In this document: positions 21,798 to 33,735 of the stretch, in pieces
Numbering within the stretch: position 1 is the stretch's first letter
How the letters are laid out: the number at the start of each line of letters is the position of its first letter
Source: Alnus glutinosa
Lineage: Eukaryota; Streptophyta; Magnoliopsida; Fagales; Betulaceae
Direction of reading: 5' to 3'
DNA: 64,000 nt
Assembly (NCBI RefSeq): GCF_958979055.1
Contig: NC_084894.1
Location: forward strand, 2,733,001 to 2,797,000
Position numbers and translations under genes: made by a program
The notes under the pieces: generated by a model
What the model saw: the letters and a program-made list of their open reading frames with translations, nothing else
Told to the model about the DNA's origin: nothing
Databases searched by the model: none

Positions 21798-21842
21798 ACC
21801 AAACGAAAAAAGGTTATGAACTAGTCCTTAACGTACACCTTG

Positions 21843-21850
21843 TATATATA
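21843..21850 (-). promoter_or_regulatory. TATA box of gene B
   Basis: TATATATA lies 67-74 bp upstream of Met8 (21776). The same spacing to the start in A and E supports that Met8 rather than Met1 is used. Confidence 0.6.
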
Positions 21851-21943
21851 GCACTTTACACGTCAAGTTTGCCAAATTGCAAGTCCACTTGTTTATTAAC
21901 GCTAACTCCACTTGTTTAAAGTCGGAAAGTCATATATGCTTTC

Positions 21944-22089
21944 AGAAGAAACGATTTTTGCACATCTTTTGTTTATTTTTTGTACATCATTTTTATAAAT
22001 TAATTATTGAATTTGTAGGACCTACAAAAATTTACATATGGGTCCTACAAATTCAATAGTTAATTTAGAAAAAGTGATGTATAAAAGTC
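21944..22089. mobile_element. Fold-back MITE (146 bp) with 9-bp target duplication
   Basis: Flanked by TATGCTTTC (21935-21943) and TATGCTTCC (22090-22098), a 9-bp duplication with one change, as made by Mutator-like transposases. The arms (ATTATTGAATTTGTAGGACC and its inverted copy GGGTCCTACAAATTC) pair almost end to end. The upstream DNA of pseudogene F has the empty site at 49252-49260. Confidence 0.8.
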
Positions 22090-22099
22090 TATGCTTCCA

Positions 22100-22483
22100 A
22101 ACCATATGTATGACTTTACCCTCCCCCATTTGCGCTAATATGTTTACCGTGTCCAAACAATTTTCAATATGTCATTGTTGGAAGTGACTAAACAGCTTTA
22201 ATGCTCCATTGTATATAAAAGCAAACTTTATGCCCTCCTTTTTAATTATCATGTTATTTGCATTGTCTTCCTTATTATTTTAATTGTCTTCCTTCTGTAC
22301 CAAAAATAACACAATACCTTTTTTTCATTTTTTGAAAAAATCTTGTCTTTTTATTTTATTTTATTTTTTGCTCTCTATTTTTCTTATACAAAATATTTTT
22401 GTAGAAATTTTATTTAAAATGAATATGTCTCTTTCAACTTTATCCTTGTTATTTAAAAAATATGTACTAGTCACATGTAAGTG
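22100..22483. repeat. 5' flank of gene B, duplicate of 49290-50480
   Basis: The block with CATTGTTGGAAGTGACTAAACA, CTGCCCTCC-like and TTTTATTTAAAATGAATATG motifs matches the upstream DNA of pseudogene F in the same orientation. It carries no gene. Confidence 0.8.
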
Positions 22484-23504
22484 TGTTAGTTTATTGGCTG
22501 CATTCTGTTGACAAAATTACTACCATATCAGGGTACTGTTGAAATAGGAATGCCGTATTTTCAGAGAATTTTTAAGAATATTTTCTCCAACATGGAAAAT
22601 GCCTAATTTGTCAAGTTATGTGTCACAAATCACCAAGAAGGCAATTTCCAAAAGTCAAGGAAGATTTTGACGCGCTTACAGCTCAGCAAAGGCGGTTTCC
22701 ATTGAGACTGTTCGGACGGCCTGAGGAAGCGTTTGGATGCCCATCAGTGTTCAAAGAAGTGTCTGAACACCTCAGCATACACCAATCATAGAGAGCACCT
22801 ATTCGCATGAATGTCTGGACAGCCCAACGAACACCTAGACCCAAGAGCTCATGTTTGATGCAGTGTTCAAACAGCAAACTGAAGGCTGCGAACAGTGAAG
22901 ACAGCATGCAATCGTCCGGACGCGCTACTGAAGAATTCTGAAGAAAGTGTGTATTTTGAAGTTAGTTGCTGCTTGACGTCCCGACGCCGCCTAGAGAAAT
23001 CCGTATTAGTGATTTAGAGTTTCTAAAGCCTATAAAAAGATGTCTCTAGATAGTGTTTTTGTAAGGAGTATCATATAAACTCCAGTGTGCTAAGAGATAG
23101 TGTTTAGGTATAGATTGTTAGATTTGCTAACTCTCTTAGAGTTGTTTCGTGTGCGTGATTTGATCAACTGAAGTCTAGCTTAGGAGGAGCCCTAAGTTAA
23201 AGGAGTCCATTGAAGAACCCTTCAGACATGTGGTCTGATTGGGAGACGCTCACGTATATGTACGTATTAGAGTTCAAGGTACAACTACAGCATAAGGGGT
23301 ATGTGAATACGACTGCTTTGTAACTGGCTATTTCTTATGTTAGCGGATTTCTTGGGTTTGGCTGCCCCGGAGTGGTTTTTCTTTTTGTTACAAAGAGTTT
23401 CCACTTCATCACCAAAATATTTGTCTTCTTTACATTCCCCATTTATATTTTGGTGCATTGTTGATCACACACACACACACGTAAAAGTCACTTTATATTT
23501 TTCA
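22484..23504 (+). mobile_element. Solo LTR of a SIRE-like Copia family
   Basis: A 1021-bp stretch starting TGTTAGTTTATTGG and ending ATATTTTTCA, flanked by AAGTG (22479-22483) and AAGTT (23505-23509). Sequence inside, such as CTTCATTGAA-type blocks, GTTCGGACGG motifs, TTAGGAGGAGCCCTAAG and CCCGGAGTGGTTTTTC, corresponds to the LTRs of the element at 27976-34942. No internal region is present, so it arose by recombination between two LTRs. The empty site is at 50483-50487 upstream of F. Confidence 0.85.
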
Positions 23505-23509
23505 AAGTT

Positions 23510-24447
23510 GACACATGACATTTTTATAGACTGGGTTGAAGAAAATCTGTCAGATTAGGATCCCTTACAATTATCTGCCTAAAGTGTAGACGATTCGGGT
23601 AGGCAATTGTGATAAACCAGTTATAAGGACCCAACTGACTAAATAGGTAATTGGATAGCCAATTTTTATTTGGTTAGATAAGTCACACAAGTAATCTCTC
23701 ACAATTACCTACCCGAATAATTTATAATTCAAAAAAATAATTATAGATGATCTTAATACATCTTTGCCACGAAGAAAAAAAGGAGAGGGAATAGGGATTG
23801 CCAAAAAGACATTTTTTCTGCCCTGGCCTTTCTTTGTCTCAATGAAGTCTGCCTTGAAGTCCAATTAACCAGTCTTCTGATAACTCCAAAAGTCATTTGC
23901 GGACTTGAAATCCACAACTACTGACTACTGTTGTGGTCCTTGTACACTCCACTTATCTCTTACGTTTTTGCTAGTGGGATTTGATTTGGGTTTTACCGAG
24001 TCTTGTTGTTGAAAATTAGTATGAATCATAGAAAAGTTGTACGCAATTTATTTATTATGACAACGACAAACCAACGGACACTTTTGTTGTAATTCTGCGG
24101 GTGGAATTAGATAGCCTAAGAGTTTTTGTTTTTATTTTTATTTTTATTTTTAGAATAAAATTACTTAACAAGAATAGTTCCCCTCGGCAAATCCAAGTGA
24201 AGTCACTAATAAATCATATTTTCAAGTCAAAGCATTAATATTCATGGAACTATATTCAGATTATTAGGAAGAAATCAAAATTAACGTTAATACTGGGTGG
24301 GTCCCATTCTTCTTTCAAGTCAAGGCATTAATATTAATAAATCATATTTTCAAGTGAAAGCAGTAATATTCATGAAACTATTTTCAGATTATTAGGAAGA
24401 TATCACTTTTAACGTTAACACTGGGTCCCATTTTTCTTTTATTCACT
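23510..24447. repeat. Distal 5' flank of gene B, duplicate of 50488-51236
   Basis: Shares ACATTTTTATAGACTGGGTT-like, GCCTTGAAGTCCAATTAAC and ACTACTGTTGTGGTCCTT blocks with the upstream DNA of F. The stretch 24190-24260 is partly repeated at 24310-24390 (ATAAATCATATTTTCAAGT, TTTTCAGATTATTAGGAAGA). No gene seen. Confidence 0.8.
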
Positions 24448-24456
24448 GATTTGAGG

Positions 24457-24570
24457 GTTTTTTTGTTTTTTTTTTTGACACGTCTACACAAGAGGGAAAT
24501 GGAGAATTCAAACTAGTGACCTTACTTTATGATGCGTGATCTTCAGTCGATTGAGCTACCTATTAGAGAC
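24457..24570 (-). mobile_element. tRNA-derived SINE
   Basis: On the minus strand the element begins with an A-box-like GGTAGCTCAATCGACTGAAG and has a B-box-like GGTCACTAGTTTGAATTC about 30 bases later, then CCCTCTTGTGTAGACGTGTC and a poly(A)-rich tail. It is flanked by GATTTGAGG on both sides (24448-24456 and 24571-24579). Upstream of F the site is empty, with a single GATTTGAGG at 51237-51245. Confidence 0.8.
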
Positions 24571-24829
24571 GATTTGAGGTCAATCTTAATTGGTACAACA
24601 TTTACCAAACGAGGTCTTAATTGGTGCAGCAAGGTTTCGCTAGCTGTGCAAGGAATCGATTTTTTGGTCTCAGCGACGGAAAAAGGTTAGATTAGTGCAA
24701 ACTACGTCATGCTGCCCCGGCCCCCCTTCACTTTTCTTGTGAAGATAAAACAGCAGGCACGCACCACTTCTCATTAACAATTTTTATCATGTTTATACAT
24801 GAATGTATGATACATTGCCATTCAAAGAC

Positions 24830-24995
24830 ATAATTTTTAATCATTTTTGCCTATGTGCCAAATTTACTTTTATTTTTTTTTTTTTAGAAATTTTTTTTTA
24901 AAGCTAGCTAGGGGACTACCTTGCCACATTGCCAAAGTGGTCAAGAGTTGTATCTTGAGGTGGCAAAAGATCATCTCTTATACATGAGAGGAAAA
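24830..24995. mobile_element. Diverged relative of the 7841-8020 MITE
   Basis: The right half (GGGGACTACCTTGCCACATT, GTTGTATCTTGAGGTGGCAA, GATCATCTCTTA) matches the right arm of the 7841 element. The left arm is eroded and interrupted by a T-run. Confidence 0.45.
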
Positions 24996-24999
24996 ATAT

Positions 25000-26090
25000 T
25001 TGTCTTTTTTGTTTCCTTTTTAAAATTAATTTAAGTTTTAAAATTATCATTAAATTTGTAATAAATTATTATTAAATTTTAATTTAATAATAAATTTAAA
25101 AATTATATTAATTTTGAGAGAACATTAAAAGAAATATACAATCTTCCTTGTAGGGATATTCCTTTCTTCCCAAACTAAAGCCAAGATGCATGTCGTTTCG
25201 TCTCTTTTGAGTCATGGAAAAGTAGCTTGTTTGGCAACCCGGTTTTTATTCTTGTTTTTTTAGAACAAAAACAAAAAATCATTTTCTGTTGTTTTTTTTG
25301 TTTTTTTTTTCATTAAAAATGTGTTTGGCAAACTGTTTTTGAAAACAAAAAATAGTAACTAAGGCGTTTGGACAATTGTTTTCAAAACAGTTTTCACTTA
25401 TTAATAAAATAGAAAACTCTTCGGCGTTTCTACGTATTTTTTGTTTTTTTCCATTTATTGGGTGATTTCCAAACAAAAATTTTGTCAATTTTTTTGTGAT
25501 TAGTATATTGTGATTATTGGTGTTCAAAGCAAAACTCTTCACACTCTTTTTGTTAAAAACAATTCATGATGTATGCTCTATTCGGGTGGCCAACAAGAGG
25601 TCATTCTTAGAAACCAAACTTGTCACATTCCAGCATGAAGAATATGGATAAACTGTAATGAGTGAGTGGAGATAGTAAAGAACTAAGAACTTAACATTTA
25701 AAATTTGATCCACAAGCCACAGTCATTCCTAGTATCGTGTGTGTCCCATATTTTTGAATAAACCTGCCTAATAAAATTAAATCGATCAAGCATGACCCAT
25801 TGTCCCACCTGCTTCTAATAAGAACATTAGTAATTCCTCATATAGTCATGAGAGATACAGGATTGTAGAAGAATTGAGACAAAAATCCCCAATCAAATAT
25901 ATTTCTCAAACCAGGTTTGATATGGAAACTCATGTCTTTCAATAATAGCAGAAACATATTTATCTAAATACTAAAGAAGTTGAGGGAATAAGGATTACAA
26001 ATAACACAAAATACTAACCCTTCCATTGCCTCAATACTTGGTACTAATAATGTCAGGTAGTGTTGTTTCCATTACATAAGCTGCATAAAT
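25000..26090. other. Intergenic, AT-rich, no gene
   Basis: Contains a region of T and A runs with TTTGGCAACCCGG near 25230 and TTTTGTTTTTTTT tracts. The inverted pieces GTTTTCAAAACAGTTTTCAC and GTTTTTGAAAACAAAAAA suggest another decayed MITE, but no ends are clear. Confidence 0.4.
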
Positions 26091-26169
26091 ATGATAGATA
26101 ATAAATTAGTTAAACATAACCGACTCCAAAGGTCATACACATCTAATCATCTTGATGCTGCCACATCTG

Positions 26170-26900
26170 TTATGCAATGCTCTCCCTCAAGACGGCCATC
26201 TCATGCCCGGCTGAATCTGATAGGTTCCTCAGGTTTCTTCCATGCCTCAAACTGGACCCACCGACACTTTCATAGTTGTTTGTGCGCACATCTTCATTCT
26301 CCCAATGGGAAAATAAATGGTCATCATCCGTAGTCATTCGAATGAAGTTATGCATGACACAAGCAGCTATAACAATTGTCGATTGCTTACTTGTTTTATA
26401 TGGTGCAATAACTACTAATAGTTTAAAATGGGCTTTCAGCACACCGAAACATCGCTCTATAACATTCCGCAAAGATGAGTGTCTATGATTGAATAGCTCC
26501 TTATAACCCCTAAGGTGCCTGTTTCTCGGAACTCTTCCAAGTGATATCATTCTCCATGAAATGGTCTTATAAAACCTTTGGCCTACAACTAGCCCTAGTT
26601 CATCAAATAGTAATGACCTACACGATGCAGAATTATATATCAGCGTTTGTGACCATCTAAGTAGGTGGATAAATATCTAAAAATTTAATGCGAATTTAGC
26701 ATTTTAAATACCTTCCAGTGCCCAAGAGAATTTGTTCTTCGCGTTACCAAGCGCGTTAAGAAACACACGTGAGTCATTCGTGGTCCCTTTCCACCCAGCA
26801 TACACAAAGGTGAATTTCATGTCAAAGTCACAGCAACACATTTCATGCCGAGCATCTGAAGAAATATTAAAAGTGATAGCCCGAACCGAGATTATGGCTT
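26170..26900 (-). pseudogene. PIF/Harbinger transposase (HARBI1-like) fragment
   Basis: Reading leftward, an exon at about 26855-26713 encodes DFDMKFTFVYAGWKGTTNDS and RVFLNAL, then ends at a GAAG/GTATTT donor-like site. After a probable intron, 26550-26170 encodes KELFNHRHSSLRNVIERCFG followed by VLKAHFKLL and VIAACVMHNFIR. These are conserved blocks of the DDE_Tnp_4 (Harbinger) nuclease, including the first aspartate region and the C-terminal ERCFG...HNFIR motif. The N-terminal third is missing where the locus meets LARD3 repeats. It is a dead transposase gene remnant. Confidence 0.8.
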
Positions 26901-27975
26901 CAAGAAAGCTGACCGGTTACCACCCTTTGTCATAACTTACACAAACCGTTTGTTTGTTCAAGTTATAAGGGGTAGCTAAGAAAAATGATCCTTCTTCCTT
27001 CCTTTGTCATAACTTACACAAACAGTTTGTTTGTTCAAGTTATAGGGGGTAGCTCGGATAAAACTAATCCTTCTTCCCTCCTTTGTCATAACTTACACAA
27101 ACCGTTTGTTTATTCAAGTTATAGGGGGGTTGCTCAGAATAAACTGATCCTTCTTCCCTCCTTTGTCATAATTTACACAAACATTTTGTTTGTTCAAGTT
27201 ATAGGGGGTAGCTCAGAAAAAACTTGTTCTTCTTCCCTCCTCGTTTATCCTTAGGAAAACCGGTTGTTTGTCTAAGGTAGGGGGTCGCTCGAAAAACTTG
27301 CTCGTCATCCCTCCTCGGTTATAACTTACACAAACCGATTGTTCGTCTAAGTTAGGAGGGTAGCTCGAAAAAACTAGCTTAAAAAAAAATGATCCTTCTT
27401 CCCTCCTTGTTTATCCTTTGGCAAACCGGTTGTTTGTCTAAGGTAGGGGGTTGCTTAGAAAACTTGCTCGTCTTCCCTCCTCAGTCATAATTTACATAAA
27501 TCGATTGTTTGTCTAAGTTATGAGGGTAGCTCGGAAAAAACTTACCGATCTTCCCTCCTCATTTATCCTTAGGAAAACCGGTTGTTTGTCTAAGTTAGGG
27601 GGTCGCTCGGAAAAACTTACTCGTTTTCCATCCTTGGTCATAACTTACATAAACCGATGGTTTATCCAAGTTATTGGGGGTAGCTCGGAATTGATTTGCT
27701 AGGTTATGATTTACCTGGCTAAACACTCTCTCTAAAATAACTTAGACGAATTATCATTCTCAAACTTGTTGGGGGGTAGCTTGGTAACCATCATAACTTA
27801 TAGAACAACAGAAAATTCAGAAAACGAAGATTTCATTGAAGAGAAATCTTCATGACAGAAAATTCAAAAAACACAAAGTTCAAAAACAAAAATACTCACA
27901 AGTCTTCGTCTTCTCCACCTTCGGTTCCAACACCGGATGTGTGTTCGGAAGCTAAAGGCGGAATAAGATCGGGAC
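26900..27975 (+). mobile_element. LARD3, left part (internal region, split by a Copia element)
   Basis: Related to the LARD1 interior: hairpin repeats, GGGGGTAGCTC motifs and a following segment with GAGAAATCTTCATGAC and CTTCGTCTTCTCC. It stops at GGGAC (27971-27975), the target duplication of the inserted Copia element, and resumes at 34943. No LTR of its own is visible on the left side, so it is truncated. Confidence 0.7.
26930..27690 (+). repeat. About 78-bp tandem array with nested inverted repeats
   Basis: Around ten units of CATAACTTACACAAACCG plus TTTGTTTGTTCAAGTTAT, each followed by GGGGGTAGCTC and a TTCTTCCCTCC-like spacer. Arms ATAACTT/AAGTTAT and ACAAAC/GTTTGT nest, giving one hairpin per unit. 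A variant unit with TTATCCTTAGGAAAACCGG and TTGTTTGTCTAAGGTA alternates and keeps the pairing (CCTTAG with CTAAGG). Confidence 0.9.
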
Positions 27976-29074
27976 TGAAAATAAATATTGACTTCTAACA
28001 ACCAAGTGTGTGTTTGTGTGCAACAAAATATCTTAAATGCGGAATATAAGGAAAACAAGATATTTGTTAACGAAGTGGAAACTCTGTAAAGAGAAAAACC
28101 ACTCCGGGGGAGCCAAACCCAGTGTATCCACTATACCGAAAACAAAGTTAGTTACAAGACACTCGTATTCACATACCCTTATGCAGTAGTCACAACTTTA
28201 ACGCTGACACGAAACCCATCGTGAACGCTTCCCAACCAAGTCTCCTACTTGAAGGGGTCTTCAATGGATTCCTTTACCTTAAGGCTGATCCCTAAGATAG
28301 ACTTCACAGGAATTGTTGAGCACACACTAGCAACGGCTTGAGAGCTAGAGGATCTTTGATTCTTCCTAAACACCCTCTCCGAGCACTATGGAATTCGATA
28401 CAGAATTCATACAATTTACAAGCCTAGGGCCCTCTATTTATAGGCTTACAGAAAACCTAAATTTGCTGAAATTCGGACTCTGACTGTCGAGCGTCCGAAT
28501 GGAAGATAGCCACATCCGGACGGTCTTTCTGCGATCGCCTTTCAGAAACAGCGCAATTATTTCCTTATCAGGTCTACGTCCGGAAGGCTTGGCCGAGCGT
28601 CCGGACGGTCTTCGCTATAACTCCTTTCTGCGTTCGAACGAAACACTTGAATATTCTGAAATGCTGGACAGCGTCCGAACGTGTTGCCATGTCGTCTGGA
28701 CAACTTGCAGAGACTTCCCTAACAGTGTCAACTTCTGAAATCCAAATCAGTGTAGAATAATGATTGACCTAGCGTCCGGATGGTGTTGCTCATCATCCAG
28801 ACGACTTCAACGTAATCTGCTAGACACTGCGGGGCGTCCAGAAGCCTTCAAAGGCTCATCCGGACTGTTGCACAGGAACCGGTTGCTTTGGATTGGAATT
28901 TGTAAAGAATCTTCATGGACATCTTCTAGAAGTTTGTGATCAGTCACATACTTTGAAATAAACACTGTCCGAATACATGGAGACTCTGAATAAGAACCGA
29001 TCATCCTGTTAATTTGCAACCATTACATAAAGTGTTTTTGTCATCCAGAATGAAGCCAACATAAAATACTAACA
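27976..29074 (-). repeat. Left (3') LTR of the Copia element
   Basis: 1099 bp, ends TGAAAATAAATA and ATACTAACA. Rich in variants of the palindrome CGTCCGGACG (for example near 28514, 28594 and 28770). A poly(A)/TATA-like CTCTATTTATAGG lies near 28431. Confidence 0.9.
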
Positions 29075-29594
29075 AACTCCCCCTTCGACCATTTTGGGAC
29101 AAAAAAAAAACACTTGACCGGTTTGGAAATACATTCCCGGTCTAAAACAAAAAAATACTCCCCCTTTTTGTCACACAAGGACAAAGGGTAAACAGAGTAT
29201 TTAAGAAAAACCATAAGTGTTTAAGAAATATACAAAGTGTCATCACAAATTAAAATTGTTCTAAAAAAAATAATAAGAAGAAAAAAAACAATCAATCTTC
29301 ATCATCACGCTTGGGGTGATGATACTGCAGGCACTCCCTTATGTTAATCTGACACTGTTCAACACGCTCTCCAATAAGATTAACTCTGCGCTGGAGAGCT
29401 CCCATAGATGACATAAACTGAGTAAATGCAACCTCTATGTCAAAGGAAAGAGGCACAGCCTGTGATGATGATGCAGCAGCTGGGAGGGAACTAGTGGAGG
29501 CTGAGGAACACCACCTTGAGCCTCATACCGCAACTGCGCATTAGACTTCATGAGTGTCTGTATGCCAAGAGGATCTGGAATCCGTGATCTAGGC
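29075..29594. other. Copia internal region next to the polypurine tract, no coding
   Basis: Starts with AACTCCCCCTTCG (polypurine tract on the minus strand), then A-rich DNA. No intact frame; it is probably the untranslated 3' end of the element. Confidence 0.6.
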
Positions 29595-30400
29595 TTAGAG
29601 TCCTGAAATATCTGTCATGACCTGAAGATAGATTTGAGTGATTAAACACCCAAAAGACAGACTTGTATTCTTCTCATCATGAACCTCGAGCATAGTGTGC
29701 AAGATGTGCTTGCACAAGCAAAAAGGAGTCTGCATCACAATGGCATAGAGAAAGGTGGCCTTCTTGAGAGTAAGCTCACTCCGACGAGCTTGAGGCCAAA
29801 GGTTTGTCACAACAAAACCTTTACTAAGAATCGGTGCATAGGAGCAAAAGCACCAATATTGATCTGTGAATGTGACTTTTCCTCTCTCCATGGTCTCGTG
29901 CCAAAGAAATCATGCAAAAAGTCAATGTTGGGAGTCTCCTCACCAGGAGGGAAATGAACTCTTAAGACTGGTAAAACAAGTACTCCGATCACAGCTCTGA
30001 TAAGTTGTGGATCAATCTGAATCGGCTGTCCTCTAACCATGGTCTGCATAATCAGTCATTTGTCATCATCCTGGATGATGATCATGTTCCCATAGAATTC
30101 CAGTACCAGTCTGGGAATGGCAGGGTAGGCACAGTTGTACAGGTACTTCCCCTGGTTCTCCAGAAGCATCTGACCAATGGGGAGTAGGACTGGATCCCTC
30201 AGATCAGCGCGAAGAAGATTCAGCCCTGATAGGACCTGCCACGATTGCATGCGGTGCCTTCTGTCAGCAACTGATTCTTCAGTTCTTTGCCTGAATCGGG
30301 GTGGAGAATCGTCTGAAGACATATATCCTGGGGAGGAGATAAATCGTAAAAAGGACACGTTCACGTGAGAAATATGCATAAAAATCAGAGGGAAAATGCA
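29595..30400 (-). pseudogene. 3'-end ORF of the Copia element (plant transposon protein-like), broken
   Basis: Three overlapping minus-strand pieces form one ancestral frame: SWQVLSGLNLLRADLRDP and LVLEFYGN (30403-30056), MVRGQPIQIDPQLIRAVIG with FPPGEETPNIDF (30049-29807), and NLWPQARRSELTLKKATFLY with PFCLCKHILHTMLE (29891-29595). I know this arrangement from extra ORFs of plant retroelements labelled putative plant transposon protein. In SIRE/Maximus elements the slot after pol can carry an envelope-like or accessory ORF. Frameshifts near 29820 and 30050 disable it. Function unknown. Confidence 0.55.
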
Positions 30401-30403
30401 CAA

Positions 30404-31841
30404 GACGAAAAAAAGAACAAAGAGAAGGAGAAGAGTGACGTGCGGCGCCAGGGGGAAAGTGATTTAACCCTACATGGTTCACCGTCCAGACGGAACATAA
30501 GTGATGTCCGGACGTAGTGCCACGTAAGAGATCGCGCAAACACGCCCTTCCGGACAAGGAGAAGGGACGTCCGGACGAGGCAACCTTACCGTCTGGACAA
30601 CCAGAAACACCATCCGAATGCTTCACACAAAAAAATCTGAAAAAGAGAGGAAAAAGAGCAGAAAAATAATTTCCAGAACAAGCATGTAAAAAAGCTGATA
30701 TCCCAGTTCAATTTGCATTTTAAAAAAATATACCAAGATATAATTGAGAGTTAAGAGTCAATAAGCACAAAAGTTTCCCTGCAGATAGACATTTTTCAAT
30801 AGTAAACTTAACTCAAGTAATGCATGTGTGTGTGAGGGCTTTCTCAATAAGGTATGAAGTTCAATGATATGACCTAAATCACCCGGATTATCTAAATAGG
30901 AGAGAAAATCAATGTTAGATTAGTTAAATGTCAAACCTTATTTTACTAGGGCCTAGCCACCCTTATCTGATACGCTCCCCCTAAGTTGCAGCACTTTTGT
31001 TTTACCTCGTCCTTCAGTGACCGTCTATTTCCGCAATGATTTGGTCACTAACTGTTTCTTTAGGGACAAGTTTAAGAACAGATTTATAGCATAAAGGCAA
31101 TGGATCTTTTTATTTATCCATATTTATTTAGATTTGAATGCTTTTTATCCCTTGGTGCTGCTACCTAGAAAGAATGCCAGAATTTATGGGTTCTAGGTTC
31201 AACTAGCGAGTTAGTCAATTTGACCATCTTAGCAGAAAAATCTCTCTCATTTAGAATTTCCAGAAGCTAAAAGCCAGAGAAAAAAAATGTACCTTAGGGG
31301 AGCCTTGGATAATGCATAATTTCATCGCATGAGAAAAGCAACTATCTAGTATGGATGCAACTAGGAGACGTTGCAGATATCAAGAAAAACTCTCAGTTAT
31401 ATAAAGGCAAAAGTAATTAATGCATCAAAAACTGAGACATCAGTTAAACATACATAAGATATCTGTAAGCTATATAAGGGAACAATAAAACTCTGCAACC
31501 TTTATCCCCCCCTTTTTTTTTTTTAAGTAAAAAAACAAAAAACATGCTTCACAATAAAGAGGATAGTATAGTACAAGCATGTAAGGTAAAAGCAGACCTG
31601 ACCTCAGGGAGGGAGTTTGACAGTACCATGATAGAAAAGCAGTCGCTCGATGTACAGAATTTCCCTATTTAATACCTGCAGAATTTCCTCAAGACAAACA
31701 AGAGGAAATATAGGGATAGAAAAGATGGTTCCATAACAACATGCAAAGTTTTCATAAGATGATATAAAAATGTTATGCAAGTGTACCTGACATGCTCTAA
31801 GATTTAGAAACCAAAATCCGAGGCATGTGTGACCTCACCTA
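30404..31841. other. Copia internal spacer where pol should lie
   Basis: No protease, integrase or reverse transcriptase motif in any frame. It includes another cluster of GTCCGGACG motifs (30480-30610) and T/A-rich tracts. In full-length elements of this lineage about 3-4 kb of pol occupies this position. Confidence 0.6.
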
Positions 31842-33735
31842 CTAGGTAGGTCCGCTCCCCCTCAGGGATTGGGTGTCCTCTTCCTTATCCTGTCCTTCCT
31901 TCTTTAGCTGTAGTGTCAGATATCTGACCAGATCTTGCATGAAAGAACTGACGGAAGATGTTCCTTCATAGAAAATTTCCCTTTCTGCAGTCTTCTGTTC
32001 CTCCATATACAGCTTCTTGGGGACCCAAGTCTTTTTTGCTTGAGTAGGCTTCTGCAACTGCTGATGCCTTGGAACATGATTTCTGGGCGGAGATCTATGA
32101 TGCCTGGTTGGCTTAGGTGGAGGACACCTAGGTCTGATATGACTGCTAACACCACATTGGTGACACATGGGAGTTTTAGGAGCCTGCCACTTTTTCTTCT
32201 TCTAAACTTGCCAATGTGGGCATTTAGGTCTGATATGCCCTGGCTCACCACAGTGATGGCATGTGGGAGGCTTTCTTCTGATAGGAAGCTTGGCCAGAGG
32301 CTGAGGGATGACTGGTACTTCCCCATCCATAATAGTTTTTCCCTTATCCATGCTTGAGGGTGGAGACTCTCTCTAGCTGTAACTGTGTCTCCAGAAGCCG
32401 GCTTCACAAAAATAGTATGGGAGGTAGAAGGAATATCAGAAGTAGAAGGAGGAACATTCCCGAGTTAGGTCTTGTCGGTTGGGCACTTCTGAATGGAGAG
32501 CATGTGAATTAGCTTCTCGTTTGAGACTCTCTCTAGCTGTAACTGTGTCTCCAGAAGCCTCTCTTCTAAATCATTGATCTTTATTAGCATAGCAGTCTTC
32601 TCAATCCTAAGGTTGTTTAGCTCTAGTACCTGCTGCTTGTATTTCTCCCTCAGCTTTAAGAACTCTACATAGTGAAGTTTATAGGTTGACTGCATATCTT
32701 CTTCTTCACTATTCTCAGAGTTGTAAGATTGAGAATCCTTCTTTTCTTAATGTGGAGCCATGAAGGCCATAAATTTTTCTTCCTCAAAAGTTTTTTCTTC
32801 CATCTCAGACTCATCGCTGAGAGTAGCATTAAAAGCTTTCCCTTTTAGTTTCTTTAGATTTGCATATTTAGTTCTGATGTGCCCGAAGCCTGAACATTCG
32901 AAGCATTGGGGACCCCTCGGATCTTTCTTCTCTGCTTCCTCTGACTCAGTTGTGTGGGGAGCCTTTCTTAGTCTGTCAAAGAACTTATTCTTGAATTTAT
33001 TATTTTTCATGAACTGCTAGAAGTTCTTGGCTTACATTGCCACTGCATCTTCATCAATGTCATAGTCTTCGTCAGATGAGACTTTGGATTTCTTCTTGGA
33101 TGCCTTAGATGCCTTGAAGGCAATAGTTTTTGCCTTTCTGACTGGAGGTAAGGAGTATTCATATGTCTGAAAAGATCCTACCAGCTCTTCAATCTTCATC
33201 TCCTCCAGATCTTTGCTTTCTTCTATAGTTGTCACCTTAATCCTGAAACGCTCAGGCAAAGATCTTTGTATCTTTCGGATGAGTTTTACATCCGAGATTT
33301 GCTTCCCAAGACTCACCATCGAGTTTCTTAGGTCGCTAATCTTAGTGTAAAACTCTCCGAAAGTCTCTTCTTCTAGCATCTTAATTTATTCAAATTTAGA
33401 AATCAACATTTGAAGCTTGGCAGATTTTACCAGTTTTGTGCCTTCATATGTTGTTTCTAGAATTTGCCATGCATCTTTAGCAACTTCACAATTTGAAATT
33501 CTTGCGAATTCAGATGGTGAAAGTGCTTGACATAATGCATGGAGGGCTTTATCATTAGAGAGCCGCGCGCTTGTTTGAGTAATAATAATTTCGTCTGTTT
33601 CTTCTGGTTTAATCCAACCAGTTTCAATAATTTTCCAGACGTCAATTGATTTTAAAAAGAAGCGCATGCGGGCTTTCCAATAGCCATAGTTTGTCCCATC
33701 AAAGGGCGGAACTGAATTAAGATTTGAGACATTAT
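31842..33735 (-). pseudogene. Copia gag, broken
   Basis: Minus-strand order: PPFDGTNYGYWKARMRFFLK (about 33710-33650), the gag core with CQALSPSEFARI and AKDAWQILETTYEG, a nonsense codon at about 33385 (KFE then TAA), FYTKISDLRNSMVSLGK and RSLPERFRIKVTTIEESKDL, an acidic linker, and zinc knuckle CFECSGFGHIRTKY whose last cysteine is now tyrosine. A coiled-coil segment (32695-32465) and tandem CHQCGxxxHIRPxC knuckles near 32160 follow. This is a UBN2/Retrotran_gag_2 protein of SIRE type with several stops and frameshifts. A 42-bp-scale repeat of GACTCTCTCTAGCTGTAACT occurs at 32363 and 32524. Confidence 0.85.

Noticed and set aside
26091..26488. Plus-strand frames over the Harbinger region
   Set aside because: The minus strand carries the conserved transposase motifs; these are antisense shadows.
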